A stretch of DNA of 64,000 nucleotides from assembly GCA_021769625.1 (NCBI GenBank), contig JAETSN010000015.1, positions 1 through 64,000 on the forward strand. The letters are read 5' to 3'. A model generated the notes under the pieces. It saw only the letters and a program-made list of their open reading frames with translations. It searched no databases and had not been told where the DNA came from. Shown here piece after piece: positions 1-8,053 of this stretch (positions are counted from its first letter, which is position 1; each line of letters begins with the position of its first letter). This stretch comes from [Clostridium] symbiosum. Its GTDB lineage: Bacteria; Bacillota; Clostridia; Lachnospirales; Lachnospiraceae. Both the position numbers and the translations under genes were made by a program.

Positions 1-211
1 AGTCCGGTGTCTTACCGGAAAGTGCTTCCTCCAGATTTTTCAGCCAGATATCCGTAAAGCTGGCATCTACCGTATCAAATACGGCGGTTTTTTCATCACA
101 GACCACATAAGAATTATACGCCATGCCGTTCGGCACATCGTACTGGCCCTCAAATAAGTCGATCTCATGGTCGTTTACGCCAAGATATTTGATATCATTT
201 GTGATAACCAT
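1..211 (-). CDS. Flavodiiron protein (FprA-type A flavoprotein), N-terminal part
   Basis: Only the first 70 codons are in the window; the gene runs off the left edge. The start ATG (complement of 209-211) follows an AGGAG ribosome-binding site at about 221-226. The translation begins MVITNDIKYLGVNDHEIDLF and continues with FEGQYDVPNGMAYNSYVV and DEKTAVFDTVD, the usual opening of the metallo-beta-lactamase-like domain of flavodiiron proteins. These cytoplasmic enzymes reduce O2 or NO at a di-iron site using electrons passed through FMN, and protect anaerobes. The di-iron ligands and the flavodoxin domain lie outside the window, so the family call rests on the N-terminus alone. Confidence 0.8.
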   Translation of the reverse strand, partial: MVITNDIKYLGVNDHEIDLFEGQYDVPNGMAYNSYVVCDEKTAVFDTVDASFTDIWLKNLEEALSGKTPD

Positions 212-386
212 AATAAATATCTCCTTTCTGCGGAATGTTGTTTATATTTTAAATATTCAATTTATTTTAGCATAAGAAGGCGGGATTGGCTATCCCGGGA
301 GGACGAAAATTTTCATGCTTGCCAAGTGCTTTCAAATGTGATATGATTAGTTCTGTTGCAGGAAACTTTGTTTTCTCTCAGGAATA

Positions 387-469
387 GCCGGCGTGTCGGA
401 ATGGCAGACGAGGCAGACTCAAAATCTGTTGTGGGCAACCACGTGCGGGTTCAAGTCCCGCTGCCGGCA
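387..469 (+). tRNA. tRNA-Leu (anticodon CAA)
   Basis: A class II tRNA can be folded directly. The acceptor arm GCCGGCG pairs with TGCCGGC, followed by discriminator A. The anticodon stem GCAGA/TCTGT encloses loop CTCAAAA, giving anticodon CAA, which reads UUG. There is a long variable arm (TGTGGGCAACCACG) and a T-arm GCGGG TTCAAGT CCCGC. The 3' CCA is not encoded. The gene stands alone between the flavodiiron gene and the reductase gene. Confidence 0.95.
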
Positions 470-711
470 GTAATAAGTGTTTATAGAGCTGTTTCGTTGT
501 TTCTGATATTTCAAACGTTCCATTTTATATCAATTCTTTTGCATATATTAAATTGATTTTCAGAGGGTCAGTAATTTCATATTTTTTTAGGGGATTCAGG
601 TAAAAAGGAGAGTTTTTTATAACGATAGAGTGTTTTTTGAAGCTGTGTATACAAAGTGATTTTGTTGTTTTCAGTACTTTTTCAAATTGCACAAATGAAA
701 GGAGAAGGGAT

Positions 712-1857
712 ATGCGGTACAGAACATTAGGAAAAACAGGACTTAAAGTGAGTGAGATCGGTCTGGGGGCAGAGTGGCTGGAGCGGCATAACACGGAAGA
801 AGTGCGGGAGGTGATCGATACCTGTGAAAAGGAAGGGATCAATATACTGGACTGCTGGATGTCCGAGCCGAATGTGCGCTCCAACATCGGCCTTGCGCTG
901 AAAGGGAGAAGAGAGAAGTGGATCATCCAGGGGCACATCGGTTCCACCTGGCAGAACGGCCAGTATGTGAAGACAAGGGAGCTTGATCAGGTGAAACCCG
1001 CTTTTGAAGATCTGCTCACGCGGCTGCAGACGGATCACGTCGATCTGGGCATGATCCACTTTGTGGATGATCCGGAGGAGTTTACGAGGGTGACTGCCGG
1101 CGAGTTTATGGACTATGTGCGGCAGTTAAAGAAGGAGGGAAAGATCCGGCATTTTGGCATCAGTTCCCACAATCCGGAGGTGGCGAAGATGGCGGCGCTG
1201 CAGGGGGAGATAGAGATGATCCTGTTCAGCATCAATCCCGCCTTTGACATGATGCCGGCGGTGCGGGATATCGATCAGTATTTTGCGGATACATACGATG
1301 AGAAGCTGGGCGGTATCGCGCCGATCAGGGAGGAGCTGTATAAGATCTGTGAGCAGCAGAATGTGGGCATTACGGTCATGAAGGGATACGCGGGCGGCCG
1401 CCTGTTCGACGCGAAAACGTCGCCTTTCGGCGTGGCGCTGACCCCGGTACAGTGCCTGCATTACGCGCTGACAAGGCCTGCCGTGGCGAGCGTTCTTGCC
1501 GGGTATGATACGCCGGCGCATGTCTACGCGGCAACGGCTTACGAGACGGCGACGGATGCGGAGAAAGATTATGCCAGTGTGCTGGCGGCGGCGCCGCAGC
1601 ACGCTTTCTCCACCGGGCAGTGCACTTACTGCGGCCACTGCGCGCCCTGTCCGAAAAAGATCGATATCGCGATGGTAAACAAATTATATGATCTGGCGAC
1701 GATGCAGGAGGAGGTGCCGGCGACGGTGCGGGCGCACTATCAGGATCTGAAGGCGAACGCCTCAGACTGCATCGGCTGTAAGAGCTGCGAGAGCAGATGT
1801 CCGTTTCATGTGCCTGTTGCGGAGCGGATGGAGAGGACGAGAGAGCTCTTCGGATGA
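712..1857 (+). CDS. Aldo/keto reductase-like protein with C-terminal [4Fe-4S] ferredoxin domain
   Basis: A 381-residue cytoplasmic protein. The start is ATG 712, 5 nt after GGAGAAGGG; the longer ORF from 637 has no ribosome-binding site. Residues 1-280 form an aldo/keto reductase TIM barrel (RYRTLGKTGLKVSEIGLG, DLGMIHF, IRHFGISSHN). Two cysteine clusters follow, CTYCGHCAPCP near residue 304 and CIGCKSCESRCP near 353, which should bind two [4Fe-4S] centres. This is the COG1453-type arrangement, presumably an iron-sulfur oxidoreductase of unknown substrate. The usual catalytic Tyr after the conserved Asp reads DCWMSEP here, and the usual Lys strand reads WIIQGHI, so classical NADPH-dependent carbonyl chemistry may be lost. 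It appears monocistronic, with a terminator just downstream. Confidence 0.85.
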   Translation: MRYRTLGKTGLKVSEIGLGAEWLERHNTEEVREVIDTCEKEGINILDCWMSEPNVRSNIGLALKGRREKWIIQGHIGSTWQNGQYVKTRELDQVKPAFEDLLTRLQTDHVDLGMIHFVDDPEEFTRVTAGEFMDYVRQLKKEGKIRHFGISSHNPEVAKMAALQGEIEMILFSINPAFDMMPAVRDIDQYFADTYDEKLGGIAPIREELYKICEQQNVGITVMKGYAGGRLFDAKTSPFGVALTPVQCLHYALTRPAVASVLAGYDTPAHVYAATAYETATDAEKDYASVLAAAPQHAFSTGQCTYCGHCAPCPKKIDIAMVNKLYDLATMQEEVPATVRAHYQDLKANASDCIGCKSCESRCPFHVPVAERMERTRELFG

Positions 1858-1887
1858 CAACAAAAGTAAGGTATTTAATAAGAACTC

Positions 1888-1921
1888 AGAAAGCGCTTGC
1901 TGAAACGGCGGGCGCTTTTTT
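1888..1921 (+). terminator. Rho-independent terminator after the aldo/keto reductase gene
   Basis: AAGCGC and GCGCTT arms around a G/C-rich loop are followed directly by a run of T. The next promoter -35 box starts 2 bp later. Confidence 0.7.
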
Positions 1922-1922
1922 G

Positions 1923-1975
1923 TTGACAGGAGTGTCTAACAGTGTTAGACTAGACTTGTCTAATGATATTAGACA
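1923..1975 (+). promoter_or_regulatory. Promoter with two BlaI-type operators, module 1
   Basis: TTGACA (1923-1928) and TAGACT (1946-1951) are spaced 17 bp. A 17-bp inverted repeat GTCTAACAGTGTTAGAC (1934-1950) covers the spacer and -10 box. A second, TGTCTAATGATATTAGACA (1957-1975), lies just downstream; the centres are 24 bp apart. The position fits autorepression of the following blaI-like gene. The half-site TGTCTAA differs from the operators of the two other BlaI modules in this window. Confidence 0.8.
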
Positions 1976-2083
1976 TATAGAAAACGAAGCAGGCAGTTCG
2001 TGCGGATATGGCATCAGGCTGATTGCCTGCGGGAATAGAAAAAGCAAGAAGTATAAATTACGAAGAAAGAGAAGGAGAAGGCG

Positions 2084-2467
2084 ATGCATCCGTACAAGCT
2101 CGGAGAGATGGAACAGAAATTCGCGGATCTGATATGGGAGAGGGCGCCTGTTGCGAGCAGGGAGCTGGCGCGGCTGTGCGAGAATGCTTTTGCGTGGAAA
2201 AGGACGACGACTTACACGATGTTAAAACGGCTCTGCCAGAGAAGTATTTTTGTCAATGAGAACGGGACCGTGAGGGCATGCATGACAAAGGAAGAATTTC
2301 AGGCGGCGCAGGGCGAGGCATTTTTAGAGGAAAACTTTGACGGTTCCCTGCCGGTCTTTTTGGCGGCTTTTTCCCGCAGGAGGAAATTGAGCGGCAGGGA
2401 GGTAGATGAGCTGAAAAAATTGATCGAGGCGTATGAGGAGGAGCAGGATGGCGATACAGATATTTGA
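2084..2467 (+). CDS. BlaI/MecI/CopY family transcriptional repressor (module 1)
   Basis: A 127-residue winged-helix repressor (KLGEMEQKFADLIWERAPVASRELARLCE, then FAWKRTTTYTMLKRLCQR). Length and layout match BlaI: an N-terminal DNA-binding domain and a C-terminal dimerisation helix. The start ATG follows GAGAAGGCG. The gene overlaps the M56 sensor gene by 20 bp, so the two are translationally coupled. In BlaI/BlaR1 systems the sensor protease triggers inactivation of the repressor when a cell-envelope signal is present. The palindromic operators upstream indicate autoregulation. No beta-lactamase gene is present, so the regulon and inducer are unknown. Confidence 0.9.
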   Translation: MHPYKLGEMEQKFADLIWERAPVASRELARLCENAFAWKRTTTYTMLKRLCQRSIFVNENGTVRACMTKEEFQAAQGEAFLEENFDGSLPVFLAAFSRRRKLSGREVDELKKLIEAYEEEQDGDTDI

Positions 2468-4544
2468 AGAAAATCTGGTAAAGATATTTATCCTTGTGCT
2501 GAATATGACGCTCACCGGTTCCGTGGCCATTCTGGCGGTGCTTCTCGCAAGAATCCTTTTCAAGAAGGCGCCCAGGATATTTTCCTATGCGCTCTGGGCG
2601 GTGGTGCTTTTCAGGCTGCTGAGCCCTGTGTCTTTTTCCCTGCCGGTTTCCCTTCTCGGGGCGCTGCAGAATGAACCGGCGAGGGGAGGGCGGATGGAAT
2701 ATATCGCGGAGGATATCGGCTATATGGAGAAACCGGAGGTCCGTCTTCCCACGCCGGGGATTAGCGAGGCGGTGAGCCGATCGCTGCCCCTTGGGGACCG
2801 GACAGCTTCTGTCAATCCGATGCAGGTTTATATGATCGTTGGCGCCTATATCTGGCTGCTCGGTATTTTGAGCATGGCCATCTACAGTGCGATCTCCCTG
2901 CGGAGACTGCAGAGGAGGCTGAAGGAGGCGGTCTTTGAAAAGGAAAATATTTACCGGATAAAAGGAGCGGGTTCCCCCTTTGTGTACGGGCTGCTCCATC
3001 CCCGGATCTATCTGCCGGAAAAGATATCGGCGGAGGAAGAACGGTATATCCTGCTCCATGAACAGATCCACATTCAGAGGGGCGATGCGGCTTTCCGCCT
3101 GCTCGCCTATCTGGCACTGTGGCTGCACTGGTTCAATCCCCTTGTCTGGGGGGCGTTTGCCTTGAGCGGGCGGGATATGGAGATGTCCTGCGATGAGGCG
3201 GTGATCCGCAGGATGGGGAGCGGTGTGAAAAAAGAATATTCTGCCTCCCTGCTGAACGCGGCTTCCGGGAAGCAGATCGTAAAGGGGATCCCTCTGGCTT
3301 TCGGGGAGAGCGATACGGGAAGCCGGATCAAAAACGTACTGCGCTATCAAAAACCGGCGGCGCTGCTCGTGGGCGGCGGGACGGTCCTCAGTGTGATACT
3401 GGCGCTGATTCTTCTCGCCAATCCGGCGAAGGCAAAGGAAAACGGGAATGTATTCTACGGTGTGGCGACGGAAGCTGCGGGGGAGGACGGCGCGCCGGAA
3501 ACCGTGGTGCGCATGCCGCGGTTCGGGGATGTGCCTGCCCCTGCGGAGGCGATGCGGGAGGAGGAGGGGGCTGTCCTGTATGCGGATAGCCGTTCCGTGG
3601 ATACTGGGAGCGAAATATTTTCCTTGTCCCCGGAGCGGCTTCGGAATCGGGAACTTTTGGACGGGATGTATGTGGTGTATGTGCGTTCCATCTCCCGCAG
3701 CGCCCGGGGCTTTGATCTGTACGTGACGGATGCGGAGACGGAGGATCTGCCGCTGTTTCCGTTTGCGGAGGACTGCGAATTTCGGGTGAACTGGGAGACG
3801 GATAGGGTATCCTATTCCCCTGTCAGTTTTGACAAATTTGCGGATCTGGTCACACAGTCGGTGCGGGTCATCAATCCCCCGGTTTACTGCGAGGTTGTAG
3901 ATAGCCAGATCGTGCGCGCGGATCTCGAGAGCGGCTATTATCTGGAAGGGTTTACCTATGCGATGCCGACGGGGAGCGGTTGGGAACTGTACGCGGAGAA
4001 TGCGGCGGATACTCTTTCCATAACGGAGGAGGAAGTGCTGGAGCAATACTATACGGTTGCCGGGACACAGACGGCGGATATCAGTGACGCGGCGGGAGCG
4101 GAACAGATCGAGATCTATACCGGCAATATCGGGGACGGTGAGAGCGGTGTGGTATTTTTCAGGGACGCGGAAGGAAAGGTTCTCGGGACGGAGTTTGCCC
4201 ATCAGGCAAGGGCAGGCTGGAACAATATCTACATCGGGGAAGCGGAAGGAATGGGTTATATTCTGACAGTGCATATCGAGGACAGGGATACCTACGGGAA
4301 CTACGGCTATCAAGTATACCGGCTGGGAGAAGCCGGAGAGATCCGGCAGATCGCGGGGAGCAGTTTTGATTTCGGGGATTCCTATCGGTATGATGACGAG
4401 ATGTTCCGGTCCTGGGCGGATAACCTCGCCTACTATTTGGAGAACAGTTATCTGGTGTTGAGCTCCCAGGACGGGGAGATCCGCACGGAAAGGGTTTCGG
4501 AGGCGGACAGGTATAACTATGAGACATTGAAGAGGGAGCTGTAG
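2448..4544 (+). CDS. M56 family (BlaR1-like) membrane metalloprotease sensor (module 1)
   Basis: A 698-residue protein if translation starts at ATG 2448 behind GAGGAGGAG; the ORF could start at 2433. Membrane helices lie near residues 12-35, 38-58, 125-150 and 302-325. The zinc site HEQIH is at 204-208, followed by WLHWFNPLVWGAF and MEMSCDEAVI, typical of the M56 domain. After the last helix comes an approximately 370-residue extracytoplasmic domain with no penicillin-binding motif recognised, so the ligand is unlikely to be bound as in BlaR1. It probably senses an envelope signal and acts on the BlaI protein encoded by the overlapping upstream gene. It converges with the lipoprotein gene, with only 23 bp between stop codons. 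Confidence 0.85.
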   Translation: MAIQIFEENLVKIFILVLNMTLTGSVAILAVLLARILFKKAPRIFSYALWAVVLFRLLSPVSFSLPVSLLGALQNEPARGGRMEYIAEDIGYMEKPEVRLPTPGISEAVSRSLPLGDRTASVNPMQVYMIVGAYIWLLGILSMAIYSAISLRRLQRRLKEAVFEKENIYRIKGAGSPFVYGLLHPRIYLPEKISAEEERYILLHEQIHIQRGDAAFRLLAYLALWLHWFNPLVWGAFALSGRDMEMSCDEAVIRRMGSGVKKEYSASLLNAASGKQIVKGIPLAFGESDTGSRIKNVLRYQKPAALLVGGGTVLSVILALILLANPAKAKENGNVFYGVATEAAGEDGAPETVVRMPRFGDVPAPAEAMREEEGAVLYADSRSVDTGSEIFSLSPERLRNRELLDGMYVVYVRSISRSARGFDLYVTDAETEDLPLFPFAEDCEFRVNWETDRVSYSPVSFDKFADLVTQSVRVINPPVYCEVVDSQIVRADLESGYYLEGFTYAMPTGSGWELYAENAADTLSITEEEVLEQYYTVAGTQTADISDAAGAEQIEIYTGNIGDGESGVVFFRDAEGKVLGTEFAHQARAGWNNIYIGEAEGMGYILTVHIEDRDTYGNYGYQVYRLGEAGEIRQIAGSSFDFGDSYRYDDEMFRSWADNLAYYLENSYLVLSSQDGEIRTERVSEADRYNYETLKREL

Positions 4545-4566
4545 GAAAAACGGATATGGCTCCCTT
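4533..4566. terminator. Possible bidirectional terminator between convergent genes
   Basis: AGGGAGC (4533-4539) and GCTCCCT (4559-4565) form an inverted repeat across the 3' ends of the M56 gene and the lipoprotein gene. There is only a weak T-run on either side. Confidence 0.35.
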
Positions 4567-4567
4567 C

Positions 4568-6544
4568 TTACAGTGTTGCCTCGAACGCCTCATAGGGTAT
4601 CGTGATCAGGTAAGAACCGGAGGCATAGCACCCGATATCATAGGGCGCAAAATACAGCGTATAGCCGTCCTCGGAGAGGGAAAAGCGGGAGATGTCCAGA
4701 AGCATTTGGGAATCGAACTCCCACTCCGCCATTTTTTCCACATAGGGCATGCCCGTATCCAGAATGGCGGCGGAATTTCCGACAAAATCCTCGAAGGAAA
4801 GCCGTTTGCCGGTGCGCCTGTCAAAGACATAATAATCAGACCAGTAATAGCCGTGCGCCGCATAGGCGTAATACTGGTAATAATCACAGCAAAAAGAGAT
4901 CGTATCGTCGTCCATGTAATCCACACTGACATAGAGGGAGAAATCGTAGAAGGAAGCATAGTCGAAACCTTCGTAGAAATCGGGATCTTCCTCCAACGCT
5001 TCCAACTCCTCCGAGATCAGGCCATCCACGTAGGCTTCAAAGTCTGTATACACTTCCGTGAGGGTCTGGTTGATAGCGCTGTCGGCTGCGGTCTGTTCTT
5101 CCAGAAACAGTTTTCTGACAGAGAAGGAGGCCGAACTTCCCTCTCCGATCGGTGTCTCCTCCTCCCTTTTTTCATCAAAGACTGCGGCGGGGGAAGATGC
5201 GGGATAGCGCGGGAAAGTATCTATTTCCCGGGGAGCGGCCTTTCCCTGAAGGGGAAGCTTCATCAGGTGCTGAAAGACAGCATCCGCTTCATAATAGTAA
5301 AGATGGCCTCCCAGAACGCAGCTGTTGTTTCTGATCTGCATATCGTAACTGTTCTCGTAGGATCGGGGAGAATCGGCAGTCAGGGTTTCCACGGAACCGT
5401 CCGGCAGGATGCGGAAGATATGAAACCGGTAAAGTGTTTCACCGGAAGCGGGATCTTCCTCCGGAACGTTGGCACAGAAGTAAAACCCCTCTTCTGACGG
5501 GGAAACGGTGAGATAGGACAGGGATTCCGGCAGTGCTTCGTCCAGTACGACAGTGGTTTGATCATCGAGATGGAACAGAGAAACCGCGGCATCCGCATTG
5601 TAAGAATACAGGAAAACCAGATCACCGGAAAAAGCAAAATGATAATAGTCGGCGATACGGATCCGGAGACTTTCCTTTGCACCGCTTACAGGGTTCATGC
5701 GGTACAAGGTTTGGGCGGAATCCTGCATAAAAATATAGCCGTAGTTGCGCATGGTATAAGGTAAAGTCAGAAAGTCCCTGTCAAAGACCGGGGAAAACCG
5801 CCTCGGCAGGGCGCCGTATAGGGTTTCGGATTCGTCCACTTCACTGACACTGCCGTCATTTTCCAGCCGGAAGTAGAGATTGGCGGTTTTTGTCACATAA
5901 TCCCCGTTTTCATAGCCTGAAGTATAGCATATCAGATAGAGAATATCGTCATAGATATCGATTGTATAATGGTTATAGTCGCGCATGGTCCCGGAGTTGA
6001 CGATATCTTTCTGCAGGAGCGTCAGGCTTTTGCCGTCCTTTCCCATACGCCAGAGGGAAGTGTCCCTGTCATCCAGGGAATCAAAGCCGGTTCTTTCAAC
6101 AAAGTAGATATCATTTTTGTGAAGACAGAAGTTCACCATATGTGTGGAGGCCGTCTGATAGAGAAGGGCGGCCTCTTCGGTATCTTCATCGAACCGGATC
6201 AGCCTGCCGTTATGATAACTGTAGAGGCAGTTCCCGTCCCGCTGCATGGATTTTCCGGTGTCGTCGATAAAGGGGGCGGTTTTCGGGAAGATGTAGTCTG
6301 TCTCTGCGGAGATTTCCTGCGGGGCAGCATGGGAGAAGGGGGCGGGAGATGCCGCGTCAGCGCCTGCCTCTTCCGCGCCGGACGTTTTTTCGCCGGAACC
6401 CTCGGCATCAGAATTTTCTTCGCTGCCTTCCACGCCGTTTGCTGGAGGAAGATCCGGAGTTTTTCTGCCGCATCCTGTCAACGGAAATACAAACAGAATG
6501 AATAAAAAGAAGCTTATAAATATCGTAAATATGCGCTTTTTCAT
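4568..6544 (-). CDS. Putative lipoprotein with DUF3298/RsiV-like C-terminal domain
   Basis: A 658-residue protein if translation starts at the complement of ATG 6544; an in-frame ATG at 6556 is the alternative. It begins with a lipoprotein signal peptide, MKKRIFTIFISFF, and the lipobox LTGC, so it should be anchored outside the membrane. The Ser/Glu/Ala-rich linker (residues 27-75) is followed by about 350 residues of repeating strands with Tyr/Asp motifs (LYSYHNGRLIRFDEDT, DIYFVERTG), resembling a beta-propeller of the DUF5050 kind. The last 180 residues (QTLTEVYTDFEAYV, YVFDRRTGKRLSFEDFV, FAPYDIGCYASG) resemble DUF4163/DUF3298, found in RsiV and PdaC. Its role is unknown; a cell-wall or sensory function is plausible. 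Confidence 0.65.
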   Translation of the reverse strand: MKKRIFTIFISFFLFILFVFPLTGCGRKTPDLPPANGVEGSEENSDAEGSGEKTSGAEEAGADAASPAPFSHAAPQEISAETDYIFPKTAPFIDDTGKSMQRDGNCLYSYHNGRLIRFDEDTEEAALLYQTASTHMVNFCLHKNDIYFVERTGFDSLDDRDTSLWRMGKDGKSLTLLQKDIVNSGTMRDYNHYTIDIYDDILYLICYTSGYENGDYVTKTANLYFRLENDGSVSEVDESETLYGALPRRFSPVFDRDFLTLPYTMRNYGYIFMQDSAQTLYRMNPVSGAKESLRIRIADYYHFAFSGDLVFLYSYNADAAVSLFHLDDQTTVVLDEALPESLSYLTVSPSEEGFYFCANVPEEDPASGETLYRFHIFRILPDGSVETLTADSPRSYENSYDMQIRNNSCVLGGHLYYYEADAVFQHLMKLPLQGKAAPREIDTFPRYPASSPAAVFDEKREEETPIGEGSSASFSVRKLFLEEQTAADSAINQTLTEVYTDFEAYVDGLISEELEALEEDPDFYEGFDYASFYDFSLYVSVDYMDDDTISFCCDYYQYYAYAAHGYYWSDYYVFDRRTGKRLSFEDFVGNSAAILDTGMPYVEKMAEWEFDSQMLLDISRFSLSEDGYTLYFAPYDIGCYASGSYLITIPYEAFEATL

Positions 6545-6758
6545 AATAAATTTCATCTTTCTTGTGTCAATGGATAAAAAATCATGGAATATTTTTAATA
6601 ATATTTCACAAAAAATGATTTTTTTAAATATTAACTTACAAAACGGCAAAAAATCTGTTAAAATAAATATAACAGAACTGGAAGGCGGTGACAATCAAAT
6701 TCGTCCACTTTCGCAGAAAGACGGACGGGTTTTTCTCTGATGGGGAAAGGCGGAAAAA

Positions 6759-7274
6759 ATGTTTAAAGTGGGTGATTATGTAGTATACGGGAACGCAGGG
6801 GTATGCAGAGTGGAGGATATCGGTCCTTTATCGATCGGCAGCAAAGATAAGGATTACTATACACTGGTTCCGGTATACGGGAGAAACAGCAGACTTTATA
6901 CGGTGGTTGACAGCGACAAAGTGGTGATTCGTCCGATCATGACGAAAGAGGAGAGCGATGCGCTGATCAATGAGATGGAAGAGATCGATACGCTTTGGAT
7001 CGGGGATGAAAAGAGGCGGGAGGAGATTTATAAAGAGACGATGAGGACCTGTGACTGTAAAGCGTGGGTACAGATCATCAAAACGCTTTATCTGCGAAAG
7101 ATGGATCGTCTGTCAAAGGGGAAGAAAGTGACCAGCAGCGATGAGAGATATCTGCATATGGCGGAGGATAACCTGTACGGGGAACTGGCATTTTCCCTGG
7201 AGATGCCGAAAGAAAAGGTGGGGGAATTCATTACAGAAAGAATCAGGGCGAAGCGTGAGGCGCTGGGCGTTTAA
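6759..7274 (+). CDS. CarD/CdnL-family transcriptional regulator
   Basis: A 171-residue protein opening with MFKVGDYVVYGNAGVCRVEDIG, the RNA-polymerase-interacting Tudor-like fold of the CarD_CdnL_TRCF family (residues 1-60). A helical DNA-binding domain follows (KAWVQIIKTLYLRKMDRLSKGKK, then ERYLHMAEDNLYGELAFSL). CarD-type proteins bind the RNAP beta subunit and stabilise open promoter complexes. The gene is monocistronic: the divergent lipoprotein gene lies upstream across an AT-rich intergenic region, and a strong terminator follows. Confidence 0.88.
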   Translation: MFKVGDYVVYGNAGVCRVEDIGPLSIGSKDKDYYTLVPVYGRNSRLYTVVDSDKVVIRPIMTKEESDALINEMEEIDTLWIGDEKRREEIYKETMRTCDCKAWVQIIKTLYLRKMDRLSKGKKVTSSDERYLHMAEDNLYGELAFSLEMPKEKVGEFITERIRAKREALGV

Positions 7275-7326
7275 AACATAAAAAGACAGGCAAGTGCATA
7301 GACTGGTAAAAAAGCCAAGAAAAAAG

Positions 7327-7362
7327 GCGGTGTAAATCTGGTGTTTACATCGCTCTTTTATA
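7327..7362 (+). terminator. Rho-independent terminator after the CarD-like gene
   Basis: GCGGTGTAAA pairs with TTTACATCGC (one G-T pair) and is followed by TCTTTTAT. Confidence 0.7.
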
Positions 7363-7374
7363 TGTGGATGTTGA

Positions 7375-7404
7375 TTGACAGAAAAAAAGGGGAAGGATTA
7401 AAAT
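7375..7404 (+). promoter_or_regulatory. Putative sigma-A promoter for the sigma/anti-sigma operon
   Basis: TTGACA (7375-7380) and TAAAAT (7399-7404) with an 18-bp spacer, about 75 bp upstream of the sigma factor start. Confidence 0.5.
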
Positions 7405-7477
7405 AAAAAAATGAAAATGGAATGCAATAAAACGGTTTGTCTCTGCATTAACTATGTGAAGGGAGCAGAACAGTAAC

Positions 7478-8053
7478 ATGGTCAGCCAGACATCGATGGA
7501 GAAAATAAAAGCGGACTGCGATCCGGAGGCAGTGGAACAGTGCCTTTTCAGGATCAGGGAACAGGACTCTGAAGCGCTGGAGGAATTTTATTACAGGACA
7601 AGTGCGTCCGTGTACGGGTTTGCCCTGTCGGTCTTGAAAAATGCACAGGATGCGGAAGATGTGATGCACGATCTGTATCTGCTGGTATGGTCGGGGGCAG
7701 GAAAGTACCGTGCTGCGGGAAAGCCGATGGCGTGGGTCCTGACGATCACAAGAAACCTGTGTCTGCAGAAACTGCGTGAATATCGGAAGAGATCAGATAT
7801 TCCGCAGGAAGACTGGGAGACATATATCGGTGACAACAGTAAGATGTCGCCGGAGGATAAGCTGATCCTGGCCGAATGCCTGAAACATTTATCGGATGAG
7901 GAGAGGCAGGTCGTCGTGCTCTATGCCGTGTCGGGTTTTAAACACAGGGAGATCGCAAAACTTCTGGAGATGCCCCTTTCAACGGTTCTTTCAAAATATA
8001 ACAGGGCGATGAAAAAACTGCGGAAATTTATGGAGGAGAACAATGGGAAATAG
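7478..8053 (+). CDS. ECF-type RNA polymerase sigma factor
   Basis: A 191-residue sigma-70 family protein. Region 2 is seen at residues 30-95 (FYYRTSASVYGFALSVLKNAQDAEDVMHDLYLLVW, then AWVLTITRNLCLQKLRE). Region 4 is at residues 130-185 (LSDEERQVVVLYAVSGFKHREIAKLLEMPLSTVLSKYNRAMKKLR). The ATG lies about 14 nt after GGGAG. The 3' end overlaps the next gene by 11 bp, the coupling expected of a sigma/anti-sigma pair; the partner is RsgI-like. It presumably directs an envelope-stress or surface regulon, and its target promoters cannot be named from this window. Confidence 0.88.
   Translation: MVSQTSMEKIKADCDPEAVEQCLFRIREQDSEALEEFYYRTSASVYGFALSVLKNAQDAEDVMHDLYLLVWSGAGKYRAAGKPMAWVLTITRNLCLQKLREYRKRSDIPQEDWETYIGDNSKMSPEDKLILAECLKHLSDEERQVVVLYAVSGFKHREIAKLLEMPLSTVLSKYNRAMKKLRKFMEENNGK

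Noticed and set aside
2253-4313. 686-codon minus-strand ORF opposite the first M56 gene
   Set aside because: Its translation is rich in Arg, His and Pro, lacks domains, and lies wholly under a clear plus-strand M56 gene. It is a codon-usage shadow.
2448-4544. True beta-lactam sensor (BlaR1 with beta-lactamase)
   Set aside because: No penicillin-binding SxxK/SxN/KTG motifs in the C-terminal domain and no beta-lactamase gene nearby.
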